NCBI GenBank assembly: GCA_019671005.1
Contig: CM033752.1
Location: forward strand, 23,692,969 to 23,756,968
Length of the DNA stretch: 64,000 nucleotides
DNA from: Hibiscus mutabilis
Taxonomy: Eukaryota > Streptophyta > Magnoliopsida > Malvales > Malvaceae
Direction of reading: 5' to 3'
The translations under genes were made by a program, and so were the position numbers. Within the stretch, counting starts at the first letter, position 1, and each line of letters opens with the position of its first letter. The notes under the pieces were generated by a model. It did no database searches. It saw nothing but the letters and a program-made list of their open reading frames with translations, and had not been told where the DNA came from. Positions 22,416 through 32,880 of the stretch are shown piece by piece.

Positions 22416-22461
22416 GTCATCGTTTGCATTTTACTTTTCTTTATTTTTTTCCTTGTTGCAT

Positions 22462-22496
22462 GCATTGAGGACAATGCCTCACTCGAGTTTGGGGGG
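22462..22496 (+). promoter_or_regulatory. Internal hairpin plus polypurine tract (module 1) of element II
   Basis: GCATTG-AGGA-CAATGC forms a 6-bp stem with an AGGA loop (22462-22477). Ten bases later comes GTTTGGGGGG (22487-22496). The layout matches module 2 next to the 3' LTR. Confidence 0.7.
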
Positions 22497-22809
22497 ATTG
22501 TTATTAGTTAGTTAGTTACCATGTTTAGTTGCATTCATCTTAAGTATTGCATTTAGGATAGATAAATTGCTTGCCATGCCTTTAGTTTGAACAAGAATTG
22601 CCTAGATTTGATTAATATCCGATGATGACTATGCCAATGTACTTAATTGATAGAACTTTTTGTTCTAGGATAAACGTGGAAACACTTAGAATCGTACTAT
22701 GATGCTAAACTTGATGAAACACTGTGTGGCTTGATTGATTTAAGGAATTCTAGCGAACTTAGGTTGATAGTTAAAAAAATGGGGAATTAGAATAAAAATT
22801 GGATGAATG

Positions 22810-22996
22810 CTAGAGGTGCCCAAAATTGGCTCTAGTATGTGCTAAAAAAATTGATCGCTATAGGTGCCCGAAATTGGCTCTAGGATGTGCTATAAATTGA
22901 TCGCTAGAGGTACCCGAAACCGGCTCTAGTCGAATAAATTAATTATCTTAAGAAAACTAAAAACAGAACACTAGAGGTGCCCGAAACCGGCTCTAG
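22810..22996 (+). repeat. Four 26-bp CTAGAG hairpin repeats in 3' UTR of element II
   Basis: Copies at 22810-22835, 22858-22883, 22904-22929 and 22971-22996 follow CTAGAGGTGCCCGAAAYYGG then CTCTAG. Their ends are inverted repeats (CTAGAG/CTCTAG) with a further CC/GG pairing, giving a small stem-loop. The second copy begins CTATAG. Element III has three copies (36998-37023, 37058-37083, 37108-37133). Confidence 0.8.
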
Positions 22997-23242
22997 TTAA
23001 AACATGTCAAAAGAACCCAATGAAGTAATTTGAAAACCTTTTGTTTGCATAGAATCTGAAAAATCAACTTGCACACAACTCTGCACACACTCACAAGTAT
23101 TAGAGTTTGATTCCGAGTAACTCTTAAGTTTTCCGAAACATGAAAAGCCAATCATACTTTGTGCCCCGGTTCTGAGAATTTAAATCAAGTTCAAAGCTAA
23201 GTTTGTGAAAATTGAAGTCTTGGCGGGTAATTATTAGTTTGC

Positions 23243-23280
23243 ATTGCTTGAGGACAAGCAATAGTTTGAGTTTGGGGGTG
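23243..23280 (+). promoter_or_regulatory. Terminal hairpin plus polypurine tract (module 2) of element II
   Basis: ATTGCTTG-AGGA-CAAGCAAT forms an 8-bp stem (23243-23262). TTTGGGGGTG (23271-23280) directly abuts the 3' LTR and is the presumed plus-strand primer. Confidence 0.8.
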
Positions 23281-24784
23281 TGTTAAGTGTTCGAAAATAC
23301 TACTTTTATTACCTTTTTTATTCTTATTATTGCTAGACTTAGGCTCATACTAGTTGCATTATTAGCCATTCATGCATGTTTGCATTATTTCCTTGGTGGA
23401 CAAGCTTGATTTCATATTTTGCTTAATTTTGTGGAAAAAGATACTGCTTTGGTGTGTTTTGTGTGTGTGCAGAATCACTTGCCAAAGCAAGGCTGGAACC
23501 AGTTGCCAGGGCAATGCATGAAGGAGATGCCGAGCTAGTTGCCAAGGTAATTTTCGATAAGGGATAAGATGATATGGTAGTCGAAATTGATGACTAGATA
23601 AGCCCAAGTTGACGTGGAGCAAAGTTAAATGCCAAAGAAGTTTGATTTCCATGAAGAGGTTAAAGAGAAATTAAATCCCAAGAAAATAAGAGAAGTTCTA
23701 GAAGGAATTTAAATATAATAAAGAATTACTTTCTTTAAAGATATTTAATTCCAACTTAACTTCCTCCTCAAAAAAGACTTTGACCTAGCCCTATAAATTG
23801 AGGACCAAGCCGTCAACTCCATAGGGGAGAGAAGAGAGAAATTTCGACAAAGAGAGGAGGGATATTTCGACAAGAGCAAGGAGAGATTTCGACAAGGCTT
23901 CAACCATTCTTCACCTTTTTCTTTCTTGTTCAATTAGGTTTATGCTAGGAATTCTTTGTCTTGTGTTTCTTTGGAACCTAGCCATGAACTAAATCTATTT
24001 GGCTAAGGTTATTGTGTTTTGTGGTTGTGAGAAACAATTGGATTTTTTTAGGTGATAAGAGTTTGCACATTCAATTCAAGGTTTACTCATTCTTGGTTCT
24101 TATTCTTGTTTGCGAGTGAATTGGGAGAGGATCTCGTAACTTCATCTATTTATCTAATATCGCGAGAGTTAGATTCAAGAACTGAATGAGTATGGTCTTT
24201 ATTCAATCTATTGATGGTGAAGATTAATCCGGCTTAGGAATAAGTTAAGGATTTCAACAGCTAAGAGGAGCGCAAGATTGGTTGTTGTTCACCCTTGATT
24301 CACGCGGGGATGTATTGTCAAGGCATGCACAATTAGCTAGAGTTTCGACTTAGGGATAAGAAGAAACCATTGAAGAATGTTCCGCCGAACCTTGAAGCTG
24401 CTGCCCAGCCGTCCAAACAGTTTCCCAGCCAGTCGCCCAGGCAACCGTCGATTAGTTGCCAAGGCAACCCCGCTGCGCAAGTTGCCACGGCAACTGAGTT
24501 GCCTATGCACTCTTTTACCAAGACGATCCAATCGGCTATCACACCTCAACTCACGATAACCTGGCCTATTCTCTCTCATTTGATTACATCTTCTTTTATT
24601 TATTTGCTTTCTAGTTTAGTTGTTAATTAAAACTCCTACAATCACCTACTTGTGTTTTTACATTTTACAGTGCAATAGATTAGATTCTTGAAGTGACACC
24701 AATCCCTGTGGAGACAATATCTTTTATACTATAACTTGCGACGTGTACACTTGCACAATTGCGGAGCACTTATTACGCGCAACA
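23281..24784 (+). repeat. 3' LTR of element II
   Basis: A 1,504-bp LTR from TGTTAAGTGTTC to GCGCAACA. It shares order and content with 13928-15420 but differs at many bases, which points to an old insertion. A full GTTGCC-AC-GGCAAC palindrome lies at 24481-24494. Confidence 0.9.
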
Positions 24785-25425
24785 ATAGCCTAGGCATACC
24801 AATATGCCTGGTAACCGTATCGATACGCATAGCAGAAAATTAAGCCTGGTTTCAGTATACGGGTTACCATATCGATACGGTGTTTAGCTACTGAAATTCC
24901 AATTTTTCAAAATCAGCTACCCGTACCGATACGGCTAAGGACTGTATCGATACGCCTTTATATTTTTGCCCGTATCGAAACGTGAAGCACCTGTACTGGT
25001 ACGCAGGTAGTTAATTTAGTTGAGATGCTTCCTAAAGTTTGTTTTCTTTGCAATTTGGTCCCTATTTATTGTTTATACAATTAAATGAGTTTGGATGGTT
25101 AGTTTAAGTTGTAAAACCTGAATGCATGAAATATGACTAATTAAAGATTGGTAACCTTAATTTCACGTAAGTCTTCTTAATTAGCTGAAATTACGTTTTA
25201 GTCCCTTGGTTGCGAAATCAAACAGTTGGATGTCAATTTGACGCCCGATTGAGTTATAGTTTTTACCATAACCAACATGTTCACTTTAGGACTAATTGAT
25301 GCATATAGAAAAGATAAAAAGAAAAAAGGACCATTCGAATGTAAGTCTTCTGGGTTTGTCTCGATAAACCCTAATGTAGCTCGCTCAATTCGGTCTTGCG
25401 ATTAGACCGGGTCAAGAGGTTTATA
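24785..25425 (+). repeat. 3' LTR of element I, second part
   Basis: Continues the 5' LTR match from about 5768 to its end. It begins with the second ATAGC copy and contains more GTATCGATAC-type palindromes. The end reads GGTTTATA where the 5' LTR has GGGTTACA, followed by the second GAAAA duplication. Confidence 0.9.
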
Positions 25426-25589
25426 GAAAAGGAAAACTGACGAGAAAATCAACATTTCTAACGGAAGGTAACATGAGGGACCAAAATGAAAGTGAAACAA
25501 AAGTTGGGTGACCCTAGTGAAATTTTTAAAAGTTCAATGACCAAAATGAAAGCACTATAAAAGTTCAGTGACCATTGGTGTACTTTACC
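25426..25589 (-). repeat. Outer part of right TIR of MULE-like element
   Basis: Read on the minus strand it starts GGTAAAGTACACCAATGGTC and follows the left arm 2531-2695 with few differences, including TTTCATTTTGGTCCCTCATG. It is followed by the second AAAAAAATAA at 25590-25599. Confidence 0.8.
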
Positions 25590-25599
25590 AAAAAAATAA

Positions 25600-25745
25600 A
25601 TAAATAAGCATCCAAAGCAGCTTCGTGAGTTGGCTCAGAACCTGTTCTGAGCAATGTAACCAAACGGGGAATGTTGAGTGTTGCAGGCTCAATTGCCCTC
25701 AAACGTGGGAAGTTGCTAAATAAAGAATTTAGAGCTTTTATTCCA
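25600..25745 (-). pseudogene. Antisense ARM-repeat gene fragment (CSI1-like)
   Basis: On the minus strand about 46 codons read GIKALNSLFSNFPRLRAIEP then LNIPRLVTLLRTGSEPTHEA and ALDA. This is ARM-repeat sequence and from memory it is closest to the C-terminal ARM region of CELLULOSE SYNTHASE INTERACTIVE (CSI1/POM2)-type proteins. Those proteins link cellulose synthase complexes to microtubules. Only this short piece is present: it abuts the LINE tail on one side and the PPR pseudogene on the other, with no start, stop or splice context. It could be a captured fragment. The ARM assignment is better supported than the exact family. Confidence 0.5.
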
Positions 25746-26139
25746 ACTGCACTAATAGATATGTATTCAAAGGGCAAAAAAATAGATTCCTCTCTGCATA
25801 TGTTTTAGAGCATTCCTAAGGGTTTAAATACTATTTTACTTTTCAATTCCATGATCTTCAGTATAGCTCTTTTTTTGAAAAACTCCGGTCTAGCTCAACA
25901 TGGGCTTGATGAGTTTACTTTAGCTATTTTTGGGGAAATAGAATCAATAGGACTAAAACCAGATGGTGTTATCTTTGTGGCATTTTTATCCGCTTGCTGT
26001 CACAATGGCTAATTGAAGAGGGCAAAGAGTTATTTAGATTGATGTAAGATGTCTATGGTATTAAACCACATAAGGAACATTATGGTTGCATGGCTGACCT
26101 CCTTGGAAAAGATGGTTGCTTGGTTGAAGCTTATGATCT
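25746..26139 (+). pseudogene. PPR-DYW protein pseudogene, segment 1 (PPR and E-region start)
   Basis: The translation reads ALIDMYSKGKKIDSSLHMF (stop), FNSMIFSIALF, EIESIGLKPDGVIFVAFLSA (stop after CCHNG) and YGIKPHKEHYGCMADLLGKD then EAYDL. These are consecutive pentatricopeptide motifs and the start of the E region of a plant PLS-type PPR protein. Such proteins edit organellar RNA. The N-terminal repeats are missing because the segment is joined to unrelated ARM sequence at 25745. Three or more stops and small shifts show it is dead. It is cut at 26139 by the LTR element. Confidence 0.85.
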
Positions 26140-26516
26140 TGTTAATACCTATGAACTGTCAACCTCGCAAACACTCAATCAACAGACCACCTATGAACGT
26201 ACCAGTAGGCTGTGGCCATGTGAACAACCAAGCTATGACCCATTGCATACTCAATGTGTGAACATAACTCCAAACCACATGATAATGCACGTGATTCACA
26301 CCGACACTCGTGTTACGGTAACTCCACTCACAAATACACCTATTTTCCTTGATTGACATGTGTGTATACCCTCTCTAATCCCTTATAAGGGACCATCAAC
26401 CTTTAAAGGGGGTAATCTCTCCAACACGTGAGACAAAACTAAAAACTCTCCCATCTCTGCCACCGGCACAACCACGAGCCATCGACAAAGAGTGTTGCAC
26501 AACCAAGTGAACAATG
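26140..26516 (+). repeat. 5' LTR of non-autonomous element
   Basis: 377 bp. It contains a TATA-like CTTATAAGGG (about 26382-26391) followed by a C/A-rich presumed leader (CAACACGTGAGAC). It matches 31101-31477 throughout with scattered substitutions. Confidence 0.85.
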
Positions 26517-27238
26517 TGGATCCTCCACTCTTTTAGTCTGATCCTCAAAAAAAATGAAAAGCGGCCATCGATAGAAGCACAAATGGAGGAATGGATGGAG
26601 ATAGGAAAAAAAGTTAAAGTAGGGGAAAAGGAAACCTCCCTCTTCCAAGCCAAAAGCAGTCGATCGGTCAACATACAGAATAGAATGGGAATCATGGAGT
26701 CACCAGGAGAAACAACTAAAATAAATAAGAAATGGTACATGCATACAATAAAAGGTAGTTGATGAGACGCAACCCATCAGTCAGAAAGGAAAATAGAAAA
26801 TTGCTGTCAAGAAAAGACCCACCAGCATATAAAGGTTTAGATGAAAGATGTAAAACAAAGAGTGCCACAAGTGACATGGTGGGGAGCAGGGGCATAAGAG
26901 GCAGGAAGCCCAGATGAGGGATGTAAGGAGGCCCCATGGTTTTTCTTCCCAAGGAGAAGAAGTAATCCCTGCTGATGAAATTCAAAGTTGTAAGACTTCA
27001 AAAAGAAGCATGTGGAAACTAAATACGATAGCAAGGGCACGAGAGAATGACAACTCACCATAAAGCAAGCATGCACCAAACCTGCAAAGGCGTGACATAA
27101 CTTATATCGTTTAACATGAATTATGTTTTAACTTTTCATTATTATGTACATTCTATTGCACATTTTATGTGACTATTTGGTTCATGAAAATACTGCTCCT
27201 ACTAATAGTTTTTTATCCTTAGTTCCCCCGACCTCAAA

Positions 27239-27650
27239 GATAAGGGTTCGCTAGCCACTTCTATGCAAAGTGTGCATAGTAAAGTGACCACAAAGATAAA
27301 GGTTCGCTAGCCACTTCCAAGCAGAGTGCGTATAGTAAAACGACCACAAAGATAAAGATTATCTAGCCACTTCCAAGTAGAGTGTGCATAGTAAAGTGAC
27401 CGTAAAGATAAAGGTAAGCTAGCCACTTCCAAGCAGAGTGTGTATAATAAAACGACTGCAAAGATAAAGGTTCGCTAGCCACTTTCAAGTAGAGTGTGCA
27501 TAGTAAAATGACTGCAAAGATAAAGGTTCTCTATCCACTTTTAAATAGAGTGTGCATAGTAAAGCGACCACAAAGATAAAGGTTCTCTAGCCACTTCCAA
27601 GCAGAGTGTGCATAGCAAAGCGACCACAAAGATAAAGCAAAGATAAAGGT
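27239..27650 (+). repeat. 56-bp tandem array (about 7 copies)
   Basis: Imperfect units of about 56 bp of the form AAAGGTTCGCTAGCCACTTC, then CAAGCAGAGTGTGCATAGTA and AAGCGACCACAAAGAT. Units start near 27240, 27297, 27353, 27409, 27465, 27521 and 27577. Small reading frames on the minus strand here arise only from the repetition. Confidence 0.85.
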
Positions 27651-29589
27651 TCGTAAAGATAAAACAGCTGTGTAAACATGTAGTCTGCTCAGAGAGGGTG
27701 ACGCCACCTCATGAGAAAATTGAAAAATAGTGAACCCCCCTGCGAAATATCTTTTAAAGAAGATAAGCGTCTTTACCCATTTGCCCCACAAATTCACGAA
27801 TGTCAAAAGTTCATATTTATATATATTGTCATTTTTTCAAGAAAAGTATATTCCGTACACTGGAATATAAATATAGTTCAAGCTTTACAACCTCTTTTCC
27901 ACAAACCTCTAATTAGAAAAGTAAAAATATACGTTGCTATGAGACAAAAATAAAATTTCATTCAACATTGATGCAAAAAAAAGGGCAACCTACAAAGCAC
28001 TTCACGACCAACAACATTGCGTAACTAATTATTGCTCTAAGAAAGGCTAAACACTACATTGCTAAACAATCACAACGACAAAACCAAGCTCGTCTCAAAT
28101 CAGCCTCCTTAAGTGACTTCAAAACTTCTTTGGAAGTCAGATCTTTTTCATCTTCTCTTCTAAGGCTCTCAATGTGTACTTCAACACCCTTCCATTCACC
28201 TCAACTTCGATCATCATAGAAGAGACGCTATACATTCCCTTCTTTCGTATACTTGAACCTTACCAAAAAATATATAGAACAAAGTCCCCTGCAAACCATG
28301 GCCAAATTCAGTTTTGTTGTTAATTTGGCAATTATCTAGGTTAACCATATTAAATGAAATCTGGAGAGGAGTGTCCGAGTAGCAAGCTAGGATCTTATAA
28401 GACCAGCTTCCTTAAGGGTTATTGAGTTTAACCCTTCACTAACAAGGCCTGGACGATTGAACATTACATAGAATAGTTATAATGAGAGCAGTTGACTGTA
28501 AAGCATCTAGTTCTCGAAGATTAAAACTTCTATACCCATAGGAATAATTGTAATATTCATTAATACATTGTATCTTCTAGGAGGATAAAAAAAACCCACC
28601 ACTTATAGATTTACCATACTGCCCATACTATTCAAGAGCGCGTGCTGAATCAAAAGAATTTGCATATAGCAACAAGCAATCGTCCTTCCCCCAAACACTC
28701 ACTGCTTGACAAAAATATCACGGTGGGTGGATAATTGTAACCTTCTAAATACCATTATTTGTCAATATAAATGATCCACATGAGCAATCAACACTCCTCC
28801 CGAATCTACAAAGCGAAGCCTCCATTTGTTACTCATCTTCGCAAGCTACAGCCACACTCCAACACGCAATAATACAAAGAAAAAGTCACAAAAGAAAGAA
28901 TATACAGCCCACAGGTTAGGTTATAAAAATTTAGATCCAAAGGATTCCTATTTATAATGCAAAATAAAAGCGAAGGCTCGACATTTAAAATTCAAATCTC
29001 GAAAACCACTGAAGCAAGTAGTTAATTCCAAGATTTTGAAATCATGAACTGACACCTCAAATCCCGCAATCTTTAAACTTTTAGTCAATAAATGCACCAG
29101 TTAAAACATGCACCCGATACAACCAATCGTAATCCCTCATTCCAAGAGCTCCGGCACACGCATCCCAAAAACTCCCAAGTCAAGCGGCAAATTAGTACAT
29201 TACTAAACTACACAAGTACAAAGAAAACCAAAGAACCATTGGCTCCAAAAGCCTTGATCCCATTCTAGTAAACAATATGCAATACATGGAAACAAGTGAG
29301 AATTTAGGCCAATCCTTTGGGAACAGGCAACCATTGTTGCTACCTAAAAGAGTCTCTTACATAAGTGATAGTCCAGACCCATACCCTTCTCAAAGCATTA
29401 CGCTGATAAAGGATTGTTATGCCGTGTTCTCATATTTAAGCGGTTCTCTTCTCAAACAAAGCCCCCAAGCTTACAAATACATATATAACATAGAAGGACC
29501 AATTCATTTAAGTTATCGTCGTTCGCAAACAAGGGCGTACAATATCCAAAATAAAGTATAAATCCAGGGCGCATGTATAAGTTTGCATT
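27651..29589. other. Non-coding interior of the LARD-like element
   Basis: About 1.9 kb of AT-rich DNA with no recognised protein. A segment at about 28960-29150 (containing CCAAGATTTTGAAA and TAGTCAATAA) resembles 30500-30660, suggesting an old internal duplication. Confidence 0.45.
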
Positions 29590-29594
29590 CAGTA

Positions 29595-29830
29595 CATGAT
29601 GATATGCGAAGATATTAACGCGTGAATGAGAGCGTCTTGATTCAGATTATCGCACCCGGGGGGTAAGATTCTCATAAAAATATGATCAGTAAATAATAAT
29701 ATGCTGCGATATTAACACGCAAATGAGCATATATTAGTCTAGATTATCGCACATGAGGGACAAGATTCTCATACAAATACAAACAGTAAATAATGATATG
29801 TGAAGATATTGACACGCAAATAAACACACA
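29595..29830 (+). repeat. 98-bp tandem repeat (about 2.4 copies)
   Basis: Units share GATATTAACRCG, then GATTATCGCAC and AAGATTCTCATA with an approximately 98-bp period (starts near 29600, 29699 and 29797). Confidence 0.8.
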
Positions 29831-31100
29831 CTAATCAAACACAATTATAGAAAATATTTTTCTACCAAAATTTATAAATATTTCAATTACAAACATTGTC
29901 TCAAAGTCATTTTGGTCACACTTTGGTTGGTCTCTATATCAATATTATGTTCCATGGGTGAAAATGGCAAGTCCACCTTTATTTTCTTGTTCCATGGCCC
30001 AGCCTTGTGAGTCCTTACGACCAAGTTGTTCGTCAGCATGATGCCCGTCATCACTGTGAACACAAAGAACTAAAAAATGAACAGCTACTTTCATCACACA
30101 TTTGAGGAACGACCAAAAATTGGGCAAACATCAACAACCTCAGATAAACAGCTTGGCAACAGCCACCCCCTAATATAGACACAAACAACAACAAACAATA
30201 GTATTTGGAAAATCTTAAGAGCAAGGTTTCCAAATACTTTGTTTGTCACCGTTCTTAGCTACAACTAGCTAATCATAGCCTTCCAAATACTATTGTCTAT
30301 CGACACAAACAATATCGGTAAACAACCAGAACTTCCTTAGGGTCCATCAAATGGAACATGCGTATACCATCTATCGCAAACAAATAAGCTCCCTCATACA
30401 CGAAACTCACAAAGTAAAATATAACTTACCCAATAATCGAATTATTGGAAGCCAACCCACAAGAGTACTATTTATAGCAGAAAAAACAAAAGGAAAAGTG
30501 CTAAGACCTGACAATTCAGGTTCAAATTTTAGAAACTGCTAATTTCAAGATTTTGAAACCCCCAACAGACGCCTAAAATCATGCAACATTGACACCTCTA
30601 GTCAATAACTGCACAAATACAAAGCGTGCAATTACTATAACCTATTTTATTATTCCCCTCTCTTGCAACCTATCTAGAGTTGTCATGTCATAATGATAAC
30701 GACACAACTACTCACTACCTAAAGGAAAAACCGCCAAGCCGTTACCAAGCGCCAATAAATACCAGAGCACGAGAAACTTAGTAAATGTCCATTTACCCAC
30801 AAAGCCACACAAATATAATTAATGAAATTTCCCATCAAACCAATCTCATGGGCCCTACAGCGAACATTAATAAGTGCAGTCCACTTCTTCCCTAACTGGG
30901 AACAAATGCAAAAAAATAATACTATTAAAAATCTGCATCATGTGATTTTGAACAATGTAATTTAAATTTATATTTTTCTCTTCATCACACAAGCAATTAG
31001 GTCTTTCCCACATTAATCCATTCGCACAATTTAACCTTAATGATTCGTGTTTGTATGCTTGCGAAAGTCTCCTTATGACCTTTCCTCACCTAGGGGCAAT
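29831..31100. other. Non-coding interior and 3' part of LARD-like element
   Basis: No coding sequence or RNA gene is recognised. The bases before the 3' LTR (CACCTAGGGGCAAT) give only a weak purine tract. Confidence 0.4.
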
Positions 31101-31477
31101 TGTTAGTACCTGCGAACCATCACCTCGTAAACACCCAATCAATAGACAACCTGCGAACGTATCGACAGGCTGTGAACATGCAAACAACCAAGCTACGTCC
31201 CATTGAGGACTCAACATGCGAACATAACTATAAACCATGTTACGATGCACGTAATTCGTACCGATACTCAAGTTATGGCAACTCAACTCACTAACACGCC
31301 TATCTTCCTTGATTGACATGCGTGTATACCCTCTCCAATCCCTATAAGGGACCATCCAACTCTAAAGGGGGACACTCTCTCCAACACGTAAGACAAAAAC
31401 CAGCAACTCTCTTATCTCCACCACCGGCATAGCCACAAACCATCATCGAAGAGTGTTGCACAATCGCGTGATCAATA
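31101..31477 (+). repeat. 3' LTR of non-autonomous element
   Basis: 377 bp, starting TGTTAGTACC and ending GATCAATA, followed by the GATCT duplication that resumes the PPR gene. Confidence 0.85.
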
Positions 31478-31769
31478 GATCTAATTCAAAGTTTTCCATT
31501 TGAGGCCAACTCAGTAATATGGAAAAATTTACTTGGTTCTTGTAAACTCTGTGGAAATATTAAGATGGGTGAAGTTGCTTGCAAAAATCTTATCAAACTA
31601 GAGCTTGATCATGGAGCTCATTATATTATGCTGTCCAATATGCTTGCCAATACCAATAAATAGGGACAAGCTAGGAGAGTGAGGAAGGTAATGGAAAATA
31701 GAGGCATCCAAAAGCCTCCCTGGTGGAGCTATATCGAGTTTTAGGAAACTATTCATTGGTTTTGGCTAG
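31478..31769 (+). pseudogene. PPR-DYW pseudogene, segment 2 (E/E+ region)
   Basis: Reads IQSFPFEANSVIWKNLLGSC, KLCGNIKMGEVACKNLIKLE, GAHYIMLSNMLANTNK (stop) and ARRVRKVMENRGIQKPPWWS then YIEF (stop at 31742). This is the E and E+ motif series of PLS-class PPR editing factors. With the 5.3-kb element removed, it continues segment 1 in the same frame across GATCT. Segment 2 ends at the solo LTR; 31765-31769 (GCTAG) is its target duplication. Confidence 0.9.
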
Positions 31770-32880
31770 TGTTAAGTGTGAAAAGTACTATATTTTCTGC
31801 CTTTTTTACTCATTATTGTTGGACTTAGGCCCATTTAGTCGTCGAGCCACTTGTCGAAGGTTGCCATGACAAGTCTCAATAAAGATATTATCTCTATGAT
31901 TAATTCAAACGCATTAGATAATTACCCAAATTCAAATTTAAAAGTTGAGTTAGTTAGAGATCAGATCCCATAGTTTTTACACTCATTCGAACTCCTCCTC
32001 TCGCCTATTTAAAGAGAGCATCAACACACGAAAGGGGAGTCGATCGTGAGATAGAGATAGGATCAAAGAGGAGGATTCACGTGGAGCCATTAACGTAGAT
32101 TGGAGAAGTTCATCTTCTCCATTTATTTTCATCTTATATTGTGTGATCCATCCATGTCTAGGTTTTATTCATTTTTGTTTTCTTCTAACCCAACCATGAA
32201 CTAGATTATTTTGGCTTGGGTTATTGGGTTTATGGTGTGTTAAGACAAATGATTTGTTTTGGTTTTTAATTTTATAGATTCAGTGTTTATCCATTCTTAG
32301 TTCTTAAATTAGCTTCAAGGAAACTTGGGAAAGGAACTTGAATGCATTTATTTATCTAGACTCGGGAGAGTTAGATTCATAAAACGAATGGATGTGGTTT
32401 CTATTTAAACAACCGTTGGTGGAAACTAAGTCACCTTAGGAATAAGGAACGAATTTCAGCGACTAATAAGAGTGAAAAGATCGATGTTGTCCACCCAAGG
32501 TTAACACAAGGATGTATAACCAAGGCTTGCACACTCACCAGTTCCTCAGTTAGGGATAATTCGATGGCTCTCTACGAACATTGAAGGGAAATTACTTGCC
32601 ACAACAATTACTCGCCACAACAATTTATCCGATAATTACACAAGATAACCCAACCTATTATCTCATATCGATTATCTCTTTTTGTTTATTCAATTTCTTT
32701 TACATTTAGTTTATTTTACTTGATATTTATCATCATTTATCACCTTCAATTCTATTTCCTTTCAGAGCGAGAAGCTAAAAGTCAAAGTTTCACCAATCCC
32801 TGTAGAAAGGATCTTTCTCTATACTATTACTTGCGACGTGTTCACTTGCACCGTTTGTGTTGTACTTAAATCACGCAACA
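31770..32880 (+). mobile_element. Solo LTR, Athila/Tat-type gypsy (relative of II/III)
   Basis: A single 1,111-bp LTR from TGTTAAGTGTGAAAAG to TCACGCAACA with the exact duplication GCTAG at 31765-31769 and 32881-32885. The ends and the CACCAATCCCTGTAGA...TTGCGACGTG region resemble the element II/III LTR, but the middle is different, so it is a related family. It carries no internal region, which fits LTR-LTR recombination after insertion. Confidence 0.85.

Larger units (their letters stand above)
13928..24784 (+). mobile_element. Element II: Athila/Tat-type Ty3/gypsy retrotransposon, degenerate
   Basis: LTRs of about 1.5 kb start TGTTAAGTGTTC and end in CAACA or CAAAACA. A TGGCGCCGTTGCCGGGGA primer site, typical of the Athila/Tat lineages, follows the 5' LTR. 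Gag, DLGA-type protease, RT, RNase H and integrase are all in pol order, followed by an extra ORF and two polypurine tracts. The 5-bp duplication ATAGC lies at 13923-13927 and 24785-24789. It sits inside the 3' LTR of element I. Stops in gag, RT and integrase mean it is inactive. Element III (35221-45313) is a second copy of the family. Confidence 0.9.
3604..25425 (+). mobile_element. Element I: chromovirus-type Ty3/gypsy LTR retrotransposon, degenerate, nested
   Basis: LTRs start TGTAACGCCCG and the 5' copy ends GGGGGTTACA. A tRNA-Met-type primer site follows the 5' LTR, and the order gag, protease, RT, RNase H, integrase, chromodomain-like tail identifies a Ty3/gypsy chromovirus (Tekay/Del-like). 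A purine tract precedes the 3' LTR. The flanking 5-bp duplication GAAAA (3599-3603 and 25426-25430) is exact. The element carries two later insertions, 9571-10253 and 13928-24784. Many stops and shifts show it is dead. Without these insertions it would be about 10.3 kb. Confidence 0.9.
2531..25589. mobile_element. Mutator-like TIR DNA element (about 1.23 kb without the nested insertion)
   Basis: The left end GGGGAAAGTACACCAATGGT is matched in inverted orientation by the right end (GGTAAAGTACACCAATGGTC read on the minus strand at 25589). Similarity continues inward for roughly 260 bases. The right inverted repeat is split by gypsy element I. With element I and one copy of its GAAAA duplication removed, the element is 2531-3603 plus 25431-25589, about 1,232 bp. 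A 10-bp duplication and long TIRs fit a non-autonomous MULE. No transposase is encoded. Each arm is built from short TTTCATTTTGGTCACC-like repeats. Confidence 0.75.
26140..31477 (+). mobile_element. Large non-autonomous LTR retrotransposon (LARD-like)
   Basis: Two 377-bp direct LTRs (26140-26516 and 31101-31477) flank 4.6 kb of DNA with no recognisable gag or pol. The 5-bp duplication GATCT is at 26135-26139 and 31478-31482, and excision restores the PPR reading frame. The LTR starts TGTTARTACC and ends AATR, so termini are TG...TA rather than TG...CA. The internal part holds a 56-bp and a 98-bp tandem array. No clear tRNA-complementary primer site was identified after the 5' LTR. Confidence 0.8.

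Noticed and set aside
27239..27650. CRISPR-like array
   Set aside because: Units are contiguous tandem repeats without unique spacers, and the context is a plant retrotransposon.
27531..27806. 91-codon minus-strand reading frame
   Set aside because: It is produced by the 56-bp tandem repeat and has no recognisable protein content.
28364..28440. tRNA-like or SINE-like A and B box pattern (TGTCCGAGTAGCAAG and GAGTTTAACCC)
   Set aside because: The spacing is roughly that of a Ser/Leu tRNA but the arms do not pair convincingly and no terminal CCA context or tail was seen.
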